Part shown: in pieces, positions 1 through 8,461 of the stretch
Layout: each line of letters opens with the position of its first letter
Numbering within the stretch: position 1 is the stretch's first letter
Source of the DNA: Rhodocollybia butyracea
Taxonomy: Eukaryota; Basidiomycota; Agaricomycetes; Agaricales; Omphalotaceae
Length of the DNA: 12,136 bases
Assembly (NCBI GenBank): GCA_015501585.1
Contig: JADNRY010001327.1
Span: forward strand, 1-12,136
Direction of reading: 5' to 3'
Position numbers and translations under genes: made by a program
The notes under the pieces: model-generated
The model's input: only the letters and a program-made list of their open reading frames with translations
What the model was told of the DNA's origin: nothing
Databases searched by the model: none

Positions 1-27
1 TCACGGGTGATGAAATGGTACTAAAGG

Positions 28-120
28 AAGGCAGACAAGTTTCTTTGCTCTGCTCTCTTTGCAACCGTTCCACACCGATATATACCATCCCAGCCTATCA
101 TACCGTTTTGCCCATCAACC
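28..120 (+). promoter_or_regulatory. Pyrimidine-rich leader upstream of the first gene
   Basis: The stretch before the ATG at 121 is rich in C and T (ctttgctctgctctcttt around 43-60), a common look for fungal promoters and transcription start regions. The start codon context is catcaaccATGG, with an A three bases before the ATG and a G after it, which is a good eukaryotic initiation context. No clear TATA box is visible in the short sequence available to the left. Confidence 0.35.
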
Positions 121-1028
121 ATGGACTTTTTCAAGCCTTCTAAATCCAAGAAACATGGGTCGAAGAAGGCCCCTGTACCATTGCTTGCTGACTCCAAGGT
201 TTGTTTGTTTTGATCTCATTCGTTCCCTCCTGATAACGTCGACCAGAACTCGAATACCATGCTGTCGAGTAATTGCACTTCTACAAAACCAACCAAAACT
301 CGGGCTCGATCTGCGACCACTGTCGGACCCCGTAGAGCGGCTTTTAATGACAAGTCGAACCACAGCTTTAAAGCTGGAACCACTGGACGAGGCCCTACCT
401 GGGTTCACAGGACTACGAATTAAACCTACCTACTATGAGGACTTGTACACTCTAACCGCTTACGGCGAAATTCCCCTCCCCGTTTCTCCCACTCTTATTA
501 CCGAACCAGATCCTCAGAGCCCCTTTGGTTCTGTACGTGGTCCTACATCCCCGGCCACTCGCTTGTTCGAAGTGGCCAAACCCCCAGCGATGGCGAAGCG
601 GCGGAGGTACACGGTGGCGAGTTCAAGGCCGCTGTTGAAGGAAAACAATACAAATATCGTTGGGAACGAGTCCTTCGGCAAGCTGAGCGACGAGGCTTCT
701 ACTGGAAACGCTAATGATATCCTGCAAACCTCAGTTCCTTGGTCATCTACATCTCACCCATCTTGCGATTCTGGCTCCTGGCATCTCCGCATGTAGTGTT
801 GCTTCGGGAAAGTGTGTCGAAGTTTGCTCGGGGCCCCTTGCTACCAGCTGCTTGCCTCCAAGGAAGCCTAGCAGACCATCCCACGATTTGAATGTCAACG
901 TTCGGTTCATTAAGCATTACCCATACATGATTCCGGTGCTTCCTGGATCACCTCAAACAAGAAGTGAGGCCGAGGATGATGGTGTGCTAAGCCGGAGGAA
1001 GTATCGCTTGGTGATGGGTCCTCAATGA
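121..1028 (+). CDS. Spliced hypothetical protein, about 245 residues, unknown function
   Basis: I do not recognise the family. The model uses exons 121-198, 247-268, 336-741 and 797-1028; all junctions are GT..AG and phases agree, giving 245 codons plus TGA. The N-terminus is lysine-rich (MDFFKPSKSKKHGSKK). The middle is Pro/Ser/Thr-rich and looks disordered, with YYEDLYTLTAYGEIPLPV as its most protein-like stretch, and a basic KRRRY follows. No signal peptide or membrane segment is seen. Intron 199-246 (48 nt) is the best supported: it contains an in-frame stop and a CTGAT branch-like site. Intron 742-796 (55 nt) removes a stop and joins two long frames. Intron 269-335 is weaker. If it is not spliced, exon 2 continues in another plausible frame (TKTRARSATTVGPRR) to a stop at 421, which would imply an indel and a broken gene. 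The 235 bases after the stop hold T-rich tracts (near 1125-1160) but no gene. Confidence 0.5.
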
Positions 1029-1263
1029 GTAAGAGCCTCTTCTCTGTTATATTCGCTCCTCGTAGCGCTGCCGTGATTCGTAGACCGACTATCACTGCCT
1101 TGGCTTTGAGGACGTGAACCCTTTGTATTTTTTCTTTGTGTCTTTTTGTATTTCTCTCGTCTCTATTGGTATATCCGTAGCTAATATACTTACTGTTGTA
1201 TCACGTGTTAAACTATCCTTAAGGCTTAATCAAAGCATTCATGATTGAATTCAACCTTGAACC

Positions 1264-2056
1264 CCAGTGAAAAACGCCTCGGGTCAGATATGCTGAAATA
1301 TAATGAGGTCTGAGTGAGGTAAGCAAAATAGGTATCAGTCATATCTCATCTGATATGGCTATGTGCATACATCTGTTCTGCTCTGGTCAGAGTGTGCAAC
1401 ATCTACTTTCAATACATTCTCTGCTCAAATGAGCAACAAGCATGGCAACAAGATTAATTGGTCCAAATGGTGTGACTCTGTGAGATATAAAGTGGCTCGA
1501 TGTTTTGTCAGGTCAACTCTGCTTCTTCTTTCCCGCTGTGTTTTCCTTTAAAACTTTTTCTGCTAAGTCCCTATTTTTCTGGAGTATTTGCTGTATGTGC
1601 CAACATGCGCTCTTCAGATTGAAGACGGACATGCAATTAGTAACAAATGTGGGTGAGCATGGGCTGAGTTCGACGAACATGGCGAGCATGAGTTCGGCTT
1701 CAAGGAGGTATGGACATCGATCAACTCTTTTTGTTTTTCTTTAACTGACATATACTTTTCCATGACCTCTGACTGTACTATTTCAGCAAGCCTGCTACGT
1801 TTGGTGCATCCCGTAAGTTATTTTCTTAACAGGACTGGTCATCTCAACTGAAAAATGTCACGGAGAGTACATTTGGATGCAATGTACTACAGTGCCATGT
1901 GTGTCCTATCTAGCTTTATTCCCTTATTCCACAGACATCTTTTCAATTAGTTGCTGGTCTTTTAAATGACCCTTCTCATACATGTACTCTACCTTTATTA
2001 GACTCGCTAGCCACTACGTAGAGTACATATCTCAAAAATATAAATATTCCAAAATT
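1264..2056 (+). repeat. Left arm of the foldback
   Basis: This arm matches the reverse complement of 2321-3112 almost base for base. It contains an intron-like stretch at 1708-1786 (GTATGG donor, an aactgac branch-like site near 1743, TTTCAG acceptor), so it may include a captured gene fragment. Relative to the right arm it lacks one G in the run at about 1680 (atggcgag against atgggcgag), which breaks the frame leading into that intron-like segment. A 62-codon frame at 1363-1551 has no recognisable homology. Confidence 0.8.
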
Positions 2057-2320
2057 GGGCCCAGGGAAAATCGCGTCGGGCCAGATATAGTGAAATCGAG
2101 TAAGATCGTGGAATGTGTCAGGAGATGTCATGAACTACCACGACAGATTAGGTCCGAAATATGAGCGGTTTCAGATATTTTTTCTGCTCATACGGCTTCC
2201 ATCGTGCCCCGTCTGTAAATACAATACATTATTCTTGTGATATCGGTTGTGATCGTCTGCCATTGACCAGATGCAATAGGTGGGCCAGTATCCAGTTTCT
2301 CACTGCACTAAATTGGTTCA
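2057..2320. other. Loop between the foldback arms
   Basis: This is unique spacer sequence with no credible gene. It starts with a diverged direct copy of the outer end of the arms (2061-2100 resembles 1264-1306). It also holds a small perfect hairpin, tatgagc at 2160-2166 with gctcata at 2186-2192. Near 2281-2306 a short inverted stretch (tttctcactgca) resembles the terminal cagtgaaaaac, so the loop may be a remnant of a second, smaller related element. Confidence 0.5.
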
Positions 2321-3112
2321 AATTTTGGAATATTTATATTTTTGAGATATTGTACTCTACGTAGTGGCTAGCGAGTCTAATAAAGGTAGAGTATATGTAT
2401 GAGAAGGGTCATTTAAAAGGCCAGCAACTAATTGAAAAGATGTCTGTGGAATAAGGAATAAAGCTAGATAGGACACACATGGCGCTGTAGTACTTGCATC
2501 CAAAATGTACTCTCTGTGACATTTTTCAGTAGAGATGACCAGTCCTGTTAAGAAAATAACTTACGGGATGCACCAAACGTAGCAGGCTTGCTGAAATAGT
2601 ACAGTCTAGAGGTCATGGAAAAGTATATGTCAGTTAAAGAAAAACAAAAAGAGTTGATCGATGTCCATACCTCCTTGAAGCCGAACTCATGCTCGCCCAT
2701 GTTCGTCGAACTCAGCCCATGCTCACCCACATTTGTTACTAATTGCATGTCCGTCTTCAATCTGAAGAGCGCATGTTGGCACATACAGCAAATACTCCAG
2801 AAAATAGGGACTTAGCAGAAAAAGTTTAAAGGAAAACATGGCGGAAAGAAGAAGCAGAGTTGACCTGACAAAACATCGAGCCACTTTATATCTCACAGAG
2901 TCACACCATTTGGACCAATTAATCTTGTTGCCATGCTTGTTGCTCATTTGAGCAGAGAATGTATTGAAAGTAGATGTTGCACACTCTGACCAGAGCAGAA
3001 CAGATGTATGCACATAGCCATATCAGATGAGATATGACTGATACCTATTTTGCTTACCTCACTCAGACCTCATTATATTTCAGCATATCTGACCCAAGGT
3101 GTTTTTCACTGG
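2321..3112 (-). repeat. Right arm of the foldback
   Basis: This is the inverted copy of the left arm. On the minus strand it keeps a longer uninterrupted frame (3013-2723, 96 codons beginning MHTSVLLWSECATS). The left arm loses that frame through small differences near 1530-1545. I recognise no family in it. Confidence 0.8.
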
Positions 3113-3285
3113 CTTCATTACTCGAAATCATGCCCCTCTCGCTTAGTATGTTCAAGGTTCAACGCTTTGACTGGCCAGCTGGTCAACATTATATATCTAG
3201 CATACAAATACGGCAATGTCCCGAAGATTACTAGTACAGCACTGTAACTTAAACCGACTCTTTAGCTTGATCATATATTCCATAT

Positions 3286-4606
3286 TTACATGGAATCGCC
3301 TGGAGATTCACTTTCCACAATGGAAGTTTCCGTGGTTGCAGGTTGCTGAACAAAGCGCAAAGACTGAGACAGTGTGAAGTCATTCGTGATCTTGTCCTTG
3401 GAGTTTTCGAGAGCCACTAAAAGAATAATAAGAACTGGATCAGTGCCTGTTTTCACAATGAGCATCCGATATATAGTTTTAGACATCATTCGATGGGCTA
3501 CAGAAAGGAAAGGAAGAGTGGATGATATGAACACTTGAAAGGATAAACTCGTGCTATCATTAAATCCAGTCGAAATATGGCAGTGATCTGGATAGTGCAC
3601 ATCATGACAAAAAGCCTGGAAGATTAGAATTGATGTTTGTATGACTTGCCCAGAAACCAATGTAAATAAAACCTGATTCTACCAAAAGGTAAAGGACCTT
3701 TTGAGCTTTTGTTGTTTACCCAAAGTCCATGCTGCTGGTGTTCAAATTGTGACGGATGTCTTAACGATGTCGGCTACGGTAATAATTGTTTCAAGAGCAT
3801 CATGAGCATTTATTAAACCGTTGACAAGTTTGAAGCGTACAATGCCTTGTAACCGACCAAGGAGGTGGCGACTACGTTTGTGACTAGCAGAGGCAGGGTT
3901 AAAACCAAAAACTCCCTTATGCCAGCACCGACAGCCTGGAAGTTTCGTAACACATTTACGGCCGCACTTGCTGCATTGAACATGTTGCAAACTGGAGGGT
4001 CCCCATGAGATGTGTCAGGGGGCAATGATGTTTAGCATGCAGAACTTACTGCAACATGCAAGTAGGCAAATGCTTAAACCACCTTTACAAGTCATTTGTT
4101 TGGAAACAATATCCATGCACGCCAGACAACGATACCATCATTGATCAGGAACTGAGGAAGAAATTGAACAAGACAATTATGCATATAGGCTCAAGGATGC
4201 TCACGTTTATTCTCCCAAGGAAGTTTACTGAAATCTTGATGTTTCCCAAAAGCTTTCCAGTTGTCGCAGGATCTGGGGGTTAAATTCCCCGAGTGGAATT
4301 TGGACAAGAAATAATTTGAGGTCAAGAATGACAAGGGATGTGCAGTTCATAAACATAAATATTATAACAGCCAACAGCATTAGTTGAGCTTTATTGTTGA
4401 CGCTGCGAGTCCTGGGCTTACGTTTATTGAGCTGATAGCCGGTGAGATGTATAGGAAGACTCCGCACAAAAGGAAATAGATAGTGATAAGAGAGAAGTAG
4501 CGTAGATTCCACAGAGCAAGAAACTGACTGCTGTCTCGGCAATCCACTCTTTGAGGGCATATAGATCTGCGTCTGAGAGAGGACCTGAATGTTGCTCAGA
4601 AGACAT
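3286..4606 (-). pseudogene. Decayed basidiomycete seven-helix membrane protein gene
   Basis: Reading right to left, the pieces match a large multi-copy basidiomycete integral membrane family whose function is not established. Start MSSEQ at 4606, then a first helix (VSFLLCGIYATSLLSLSIS). A second helix follows in another frame (AQLMLLAVIIFMFMNCTSLV). Next comes LGRIN, a 53-nt intron (4204-4152, GTGAGC..CTCAG) and LINDGIVVWRAWILFP, whose VVWRAW (4113-4130) is the family signature. A second intron at 4049-3992 (GTAAGT..CTGAC..CCAG) precedes LPLLVTNVVATSLVGYKAL, then VLYLLVESGFIYIGFW (about 3703-3650) and PVLIILLVALENS near the C-terminus (stop at 3286). Lesions: a frame change near 4500, one at about 4228, TGA at 4094-4092, a one-base loss near 4070, and TAA at 3816. 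Later frame changes separate the last helices. It cannot make a full protein. Family assignment is from motif memory, with good confidence. Confidence 0.72.
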
Positions 4607-4959
4607 GGAGGTTCGAGTACTTGGGTGGAGGCGAAACATGGGGATGGACTTTGGATGCCGTTTGTTGTTGGCAGTATTCATATACTATCCTGTGTGATAT
4701 GCTGCGATCCTATTTTCTCGGAGGTTGGGTTAAGTTGCCCATGGCTCTATTAAGGTCAAACCGTGGCGATTGTGATTTAAGATGCCATTTGGATTTCCAG
4801 ATCCACCACTGAAACACGATTTCAAGTTTGACTCAAAGGATGGTCTGGCGTTATTAGGCCTAAAATCAGCCTAAGGCGTGTAACCGTACATTTTGACACT
4901 TTGTATGTGTTATACAATGCAATAAGAGAGTTATACAGAGCCCAAGCGTGATAGCTGTT
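4607..4959. other. Intergenic sequence without a gene
   Basis: No coding frame or family is recognisable. The only structure noted is a short inverted repeat, ttaggc with gcctaa around 4855-4874. The region is probably the former promoter of the decayed membrane-protein gene together with unassigned repeat sequence. Confidence 0.4.
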
Positions 4960-5640
4960 GCCGAGGCAAAGAACTTAACAATAATACTCAGCGAGCCATG
5001 AAGGTACGCCCACAAGCATAGCCTAGAGCCAAGCTAGCGAGGATACCTGGGCTGCCCGGAGATGTAACACTAGATTGTCAATCTAGTTATACCCAAGAGT
5101 GTATACTCTCTAAACTACAGGACATCTCGAAGCGGGATAAGTACTAAGCCAACGTGTTACTCGAGGGAAGGAATTATGAGGAAGCATCCCTCGCACTAAG
5201 ACCCCCAACAAGCTATGTTAAGATGTGGACTTTACAGTCCGTAACAATGGACCAGAGCGATCCGAGGAAAACCGTAGAAATCTATTCGCGGCACCGGTCG
5301 TAACCGTGAGGACGGTAGAAACATACTTAGCAGTCCTACGGAAAGCTACGCGCCGGGATAGCCTTGGCAAATCGAAACATTTGATCTTAGAAATCATACA
5401 CGGGAGGTCTTATCCGTTAAAGCCGACTATCGGGAATCACTTGTACATACTCAGCGCAGTTGCTCGAGATTATCATAAGTGGTGTCGTTGGAAAGCTAGA
5501 TAACAGGCCTTCTCGAGAGAATGTTAATCACACTCAGGATGGACAGAACTATCCGAGGAATAGAATGAAACTCACCCAAGGGAAACCGGGCGGCGAGTGA
5601 TCATGAAGCGCAAAGGTACTCCTGACCCGGAGAATTTATA
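4960..5640. other. Unrecognised block with higher GC than its surroundings
   Basis: By eye this block is noticeably richer in G and C than the sequence on either side, with sharp borders near 4960 and 5640. One plus-strand frame is open from 5022 to 5300 except for a single TAA at 5145. A second frame runs 5225-5503 (92 codons, starting MDFTVRNNGPERSEENRR). Neither matches a family I know, and minus-strand frames are also broken. Small hairpins occur (5070-5086, and agagt/actct near 5096-5109). It could be part of a decayed retroelement internal region, an integrated viral or organelle-derived fragment, or simply unknown repeat DNA. I have no motif that decides. Confidence 0.35.
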
Positions 5641-5800
5641 ATGGAAACCTCTGATCAAAAATTAAAACTATTTAATCCTCAAAATCATATTTTACTCTGA
5701 TATATACCAAGAATGGACTATTTCTTTATCGTGTGTACCATATATAGGCTGGAGTTTCCTTTCCGAGCCAGATTCCTCTGTTCCACTCTCTTTCCGTCTC
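5641..5800. other. AT-rich stretch before the promoter-like segment
   Basis: The composition changes abruptly to AT-rich at about 5640 (aaaaattaaaactatttaat). There is no reading frame of note. It could be the U3 part of an LTR belonging to the adjoining promoter-like segment. Confidence 0.3.
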
Positions 5801-5990
5801 TCTCCGTATCTGTTTCATCTATTTTTCGTATTAAACTCTCTCTACTCAGTATATAAGCCAGATATATTTATTCAATAAGACAAGTTTCTTGCCCTCAACT
5901 TGACTGCTAAGACCAGTGCTCCGTAGAACGTCCCCACGGGATCAGTAGCGTGACGCCTCCTGACTTGGTTATCTTAAGAAAGTAATAAAC
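5775..5990 (+). promoter_or_regulatory. LTR-like promoter: pyrimidine tract, TATA box and later AATAAA
   Basis: A C/T-rich tract (5775-5850) leads to TATATAAGCC at about 5850. Within 30 bases comes gacaagtttcttgccctc, a plausible transcription start, and AATAAA lies near 5984. The order TATA, start, polyadenylation signal is what the U3-R part of an LTR looks like. No matching second LTR, primer site or polymerase gene was found, so this could be a solo LTR or a host promoter with no surviving gene. Confidence 0.35.
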
Positions 5991-6671
5991 TTCACGCGCT
6001 TCGCAAAGCCCATTTATATCTTGATCGAATTTAAGTGTGTAGAGTTCTCTCGAACTCCAGATCAACTCAAATCTAGTTGCTTCCTTAGAGGGACGGCTTC
6101 TAGTAAGGGATTATTTGGCTCCAGAGTGAGGGTTCCTTAGTTGACTTCTTCACGAAGTTAGACGAGCCACTAAGATTGTGGTACGAGTTCCTAGTGATTA
6201 AGTTCACTCACAATATCGTAGCTTGGCCCAGAGTTTGGTCGAGGACTTTACGGCGTCACAGCAGCTAGTGCCAGAGTTTGCCTAGGGTTGTTGACAAACC
6301 TCGAGATTACTATTCTAGCTAGAGCCAGAGTTTGCCTAGGAGAATCTTAGTTTCGTTGTATTGGTTTTGGTTTTGGTTAATTGATTTGGACATACACACC
6401 TGGTTCCCTCGTACACTCGTACACCCCAACTAGGCTTCTCTTGACTTAGTTCTAAGAGTTGTCTAAGCTCAGTTACCCACGTTAGCGCTACAGTCTTGAA
6501 CCTGGAGCAGTCGCGCGCGTACATCCGATATTACAAAGCTTTCCCTCGGGGTATCTCTGACAACCCGCCTCGCTCCCTTACATATCGATAGTCTGGTTAG
6601 GTGCGGTAGTGTTTTTGTTAGGTTGTTTTATAGCACCTTTCGCATACCTACACGTAAATACCCAAATAGCG
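5991..6671. other. Non-coding stretch, possible LTR U5 or leader remnant
   Basis: No credible gene is present; a 62-codon minus-strand frame at 6336-6524 looks accidental. A 24-base motif occurs twice in direct orientation (6263-6286 and 6317-6340), and a looser third version (cccagagtttgg) lies near 6227. A short ttttggttttggtt run lies near 6362-6377. Confidence 0.35.
6263..6340 (+). repeat. Pair of 24-bp direct repeats, 54 bp apart
   Basis: Copies at 6263-6286 and 6317-6340 both read agctag(t/a)gccagagtttgcctagg, split here around the single difference. They are close and non-contiguous, like a partial tandem duplication within LTR or leader sequence. Confidence 0.6.
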
Positions 6672-6750
6672 TGTTGAGAATAAGTGCACTATCCAGCTCA
6701 GCCAAGCAACTGGCTACTGGCTGAGCTGTATAGTGCACTTATTATCAACA
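6672..6750. repeat. Compact hairpin, 33-bp arms with a 13-nt loop
   Basis: The left arm 6672-6704 begins TGTTGAGAATAAGTGCAC. It pairs with 6718-6750, which ends GTGCACTTATTATCAACA. Only two mismatches are seen; the loop 6705-6717 is agcaactggctac. It is too long and GC-balanced for a simple terminator and has no following T-run. It may be a tiny palindromic MITE or a small-RNA precursor. No target duplication is evident. Confidence 0.6.
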
Positions 6751-6881
6751 TGGCCAACAATTCATGATGGTACCAGATGGTACCTCACCAAGAGAACTAG
6801 TGTTACAATCATCACATGCGCCTCACGGGTGCGCATCAAGACGAGCTGCGGTGATTGATCACTTTAAATTTTGACAAAGCA

Positions 6882-7538
6882 TGAGTACTGCAATGCCTCC
6901 AGTTTCGGCGCGTTTGGTCTTGTTTGTCTGATGCACTAATTCAAGTTAGGAAATTTACAAGCTCACACATAGTTTGATTCATACAGACTCAAAAAAGCAC
7001 TAAATAGTATAATTTTTTTTGCAGGGTACATTTCGAAAGTAATTTTACTCAAAGTGTTGGAAGAAAATTTCTTATTTTTGTTCTCTGAAAAATGTCCAAT
7101 TCTATGATCTGTCTACTATGCATCCTTGAGTACAGAAATAGACATTCTGCTTCCAACACTTCAAGCGAAAATTACATAACTGGAAGTGGCACTTTATTTG
7201 AAGACAATTGAGGGACTTGCGGGAGTGGTAGAACCCAAACAAAAAATGGCTGAATCAATCAGAAACGATGCATTTTCATGTGTTACTTCACTCATTTGAC
7301 GCGTTTTTGCGCAACTATTTTGACCAGATCTTGACGTTTTCCGGTGTTTTGATTTTCTTTCTGACCTGTGATAGAATTTAGAGATACAAAGTACTTTCTA
7401 CCAGCTTATAAAGTACAAATATGAGCAAAAGAAGTTGAGATTGAACAAAAAAAGTTGTGTACCACAACATTTGATGATTTGAATAGAGAGCCAAACAATG
7501 CCAAAGTCTGCTGAAACTGGAGGCGTTGCTGGTACTCA
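6882..7538. mobile_element. Non-autonomous element with diverged terminal inverted repeats
   Basis: The left end 6882-6926 (TGAGTACTGCAATGCCTCC onward) matches the reverse complement of 7492-7538 at about three quarters of positions, including an unbroken GCCTCCAGTTTC. The interior of roughly 560 bp is AT-rich and has no gene. Flanks show a loosely similar ttgacaaagc / ttgaaagc that could be an eroded target duplication. The transposon superfamily is not clear. Confidence 0.5.
7039..7175. repeat. Inverted repeat inside the 6882-7538 element
   Basis: Arms are at 7039-7063 and 7150-7175. They share gtaatttt and a 12-base aagtgttggaag with a small mismatch in between, around an 86-bp spacer. 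This may be a second, nested palindromic insertion or an internal symmetry of the host element. Confidence 0.5.
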
Positions 7539-7552
7539 CTTGAAAGCGCGAT

Positions 7553-7756
7553 ATTTTTATCTAAAGTCACATGCTTTAGATTAGATTTTCCTAAACAGTA
7601 AACTATTCATAGTGCCTAATGTTTCATTTACACTTCCTGCTTCCTTACCTTAGACTTATCTTCCTCTTTGTGTATTGCCCTTCCAAGCAATATTGCCAGT
7701 GGGATTGTCTAGGCCTTTGCAAATCTAATCTAAAACATGTGACTTTAGATAAAAAT
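7553..7756. mobile_element. 204-bp MITE with 36-bp terminal inverted repeats
   Basis: The ends 7553-7588 and 7721-7756 are inverted copies with one mismatch; the left starts ATTTTTATCTAAAGTCACAT. The 132-bp interior has no gene. Size, high repeat identity and AT-rich ends fit a MITE. The flanks do not give a clean target duplication, so the superfamily is open (a TA-targeting element is possible). Confidence 0.65.
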
Positions 7757-8461
7757 TATTGGCGATTCTGATTCCGATCATTGATGACACAGGCCCACAG
7801 GGGCGACCTTAGTTCATCAGTGCGAGAGGCAGCCCTTTTGGTGCCGTGCTAGCAACTGCTAGCAACCATCAGGACCATCACAGTAACTAAAAGTGGCAAC
7901 CATATCCAAGACCATATCCGGACTTGTCTACAAATTTCACAAATTTTCATATAAGTAAGTCAACTTGATATAAGTATTCAATATTGAGAAATTTTGCAGA
8001 AGTTTTTGGCTACCTGCACACACCAAGGGTTCCCATGCCCGACCTTTTTGGACCTTTTCTGACTGATTATGACCGATCAACCTTTCTGAGTCTGAAAGCA
8101 CTGATCAGTCATGTGAATGGATAAACACCTGTACTTACTCGTTCCGATGGGCAATATGGGCTCAAACCAAGCTCAATAAAGCCACGGAAACTTTTTTAAG
8201 TTATTTGAGCAAGTACTCTAAGTAAATGGACATTTTTGGCTGAGAATCTTACCAGAAATAAACATGGCACAGGCTCAAAGCTTAGGGCTACTACTTCAAT
8301 TGTACTTAAACTTCAAGTTATTAGTAACTTGCATTGCTCGCGCACCAGCATGAATTTTTTGTAAGTTTATGCCATGTTTTTGCAAGGTTTTTAGTGCACA
8401 TAGATCACTAGATCAACCAAAGATAATATTATCAGCAGTATTATGTATACACAAGTGTATA
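7757..8461. other. AT-rich intergenic sequence, no gene seen
   Basis: There are no reading frames with protein-like composition. Minor symmetries only: aaacatggca near 8261 paired with tgccatgttt near 8370, a 12-bp palindrome gataatattatc near 8421, and tatacac/gtgtata near 8446-8460. Confidence 0.4.

Larger units (their letters stand above)
1264..3112. mobile_element. Foldback element with very long inverted arms
   Basis: Bases 1264-2056 and 2321-3112 are inverted copies of one another, separated by a 264-bp loop. The arms differ at only a handful of places, mostly single-base indels in homopolymers and a few transitions; by eye identity is about 98%. The ends read CCAGTGAAAAAC inward on both sides. 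Similarity continues patchily outward (TTGAACCTTGAAC-like and TCAAAGC near 1232-1262 and 3150-3175), but with insertions. I found no convincing target-site duplication. No transposase is encoded; reading frames in the arms are short and mirror each other. It could be a foldback transposon, an inverted duplication of one transposon, or a hairpin-RNA locus. Confidence 0.75.

Noticed and set aside
34..52. agacaagtttctt shared with the promoter-like segment near 5880
   Set aside because: A 13-base match in pyrimidine-rich, low-complexity sequence is likely to be coincidence and does not extend.
115..408. 97-codon minus-strand frame opposite the first gene
   Set aside because: It lies entirely opposite a better-supported spliced plus-strand gene and has low-complexity Ser/Arg composition without motifs.
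1363..3013. Short open frames in the foldback arms (62, 79, 96 and similar codons)
   Set aside because: They occur as mirrored pairs on the two arms, differ only through small indels, and show no family motif; they are by-products of the repeat.
3277..3296. Hairpin attccat-atttac-atggaat at the end of the membrane-protein pseudogene as a terminator
   Set aside because: Hairpin terminators are bacterial; in a fungal genome this 7-bp symmetry has no expected role and could be chance.
5070..5086. A tRNA-like anticodon arm: 5-bp stem with a 7-base loop ttgtcaa, like an Asp(GTC) tRNA
   Set aside because: No D arm, T arm or acceptor stem can be folded around it, so it is probably a chance hairpin.
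5500..5640. Short strings resembling large-subunit rRNA (gataacaggc, aaaggtactcc)
   Set aside because: They occur in the wrong order relative to real rRNA and the surrounding sequence does not align with any rRNA domain I know.
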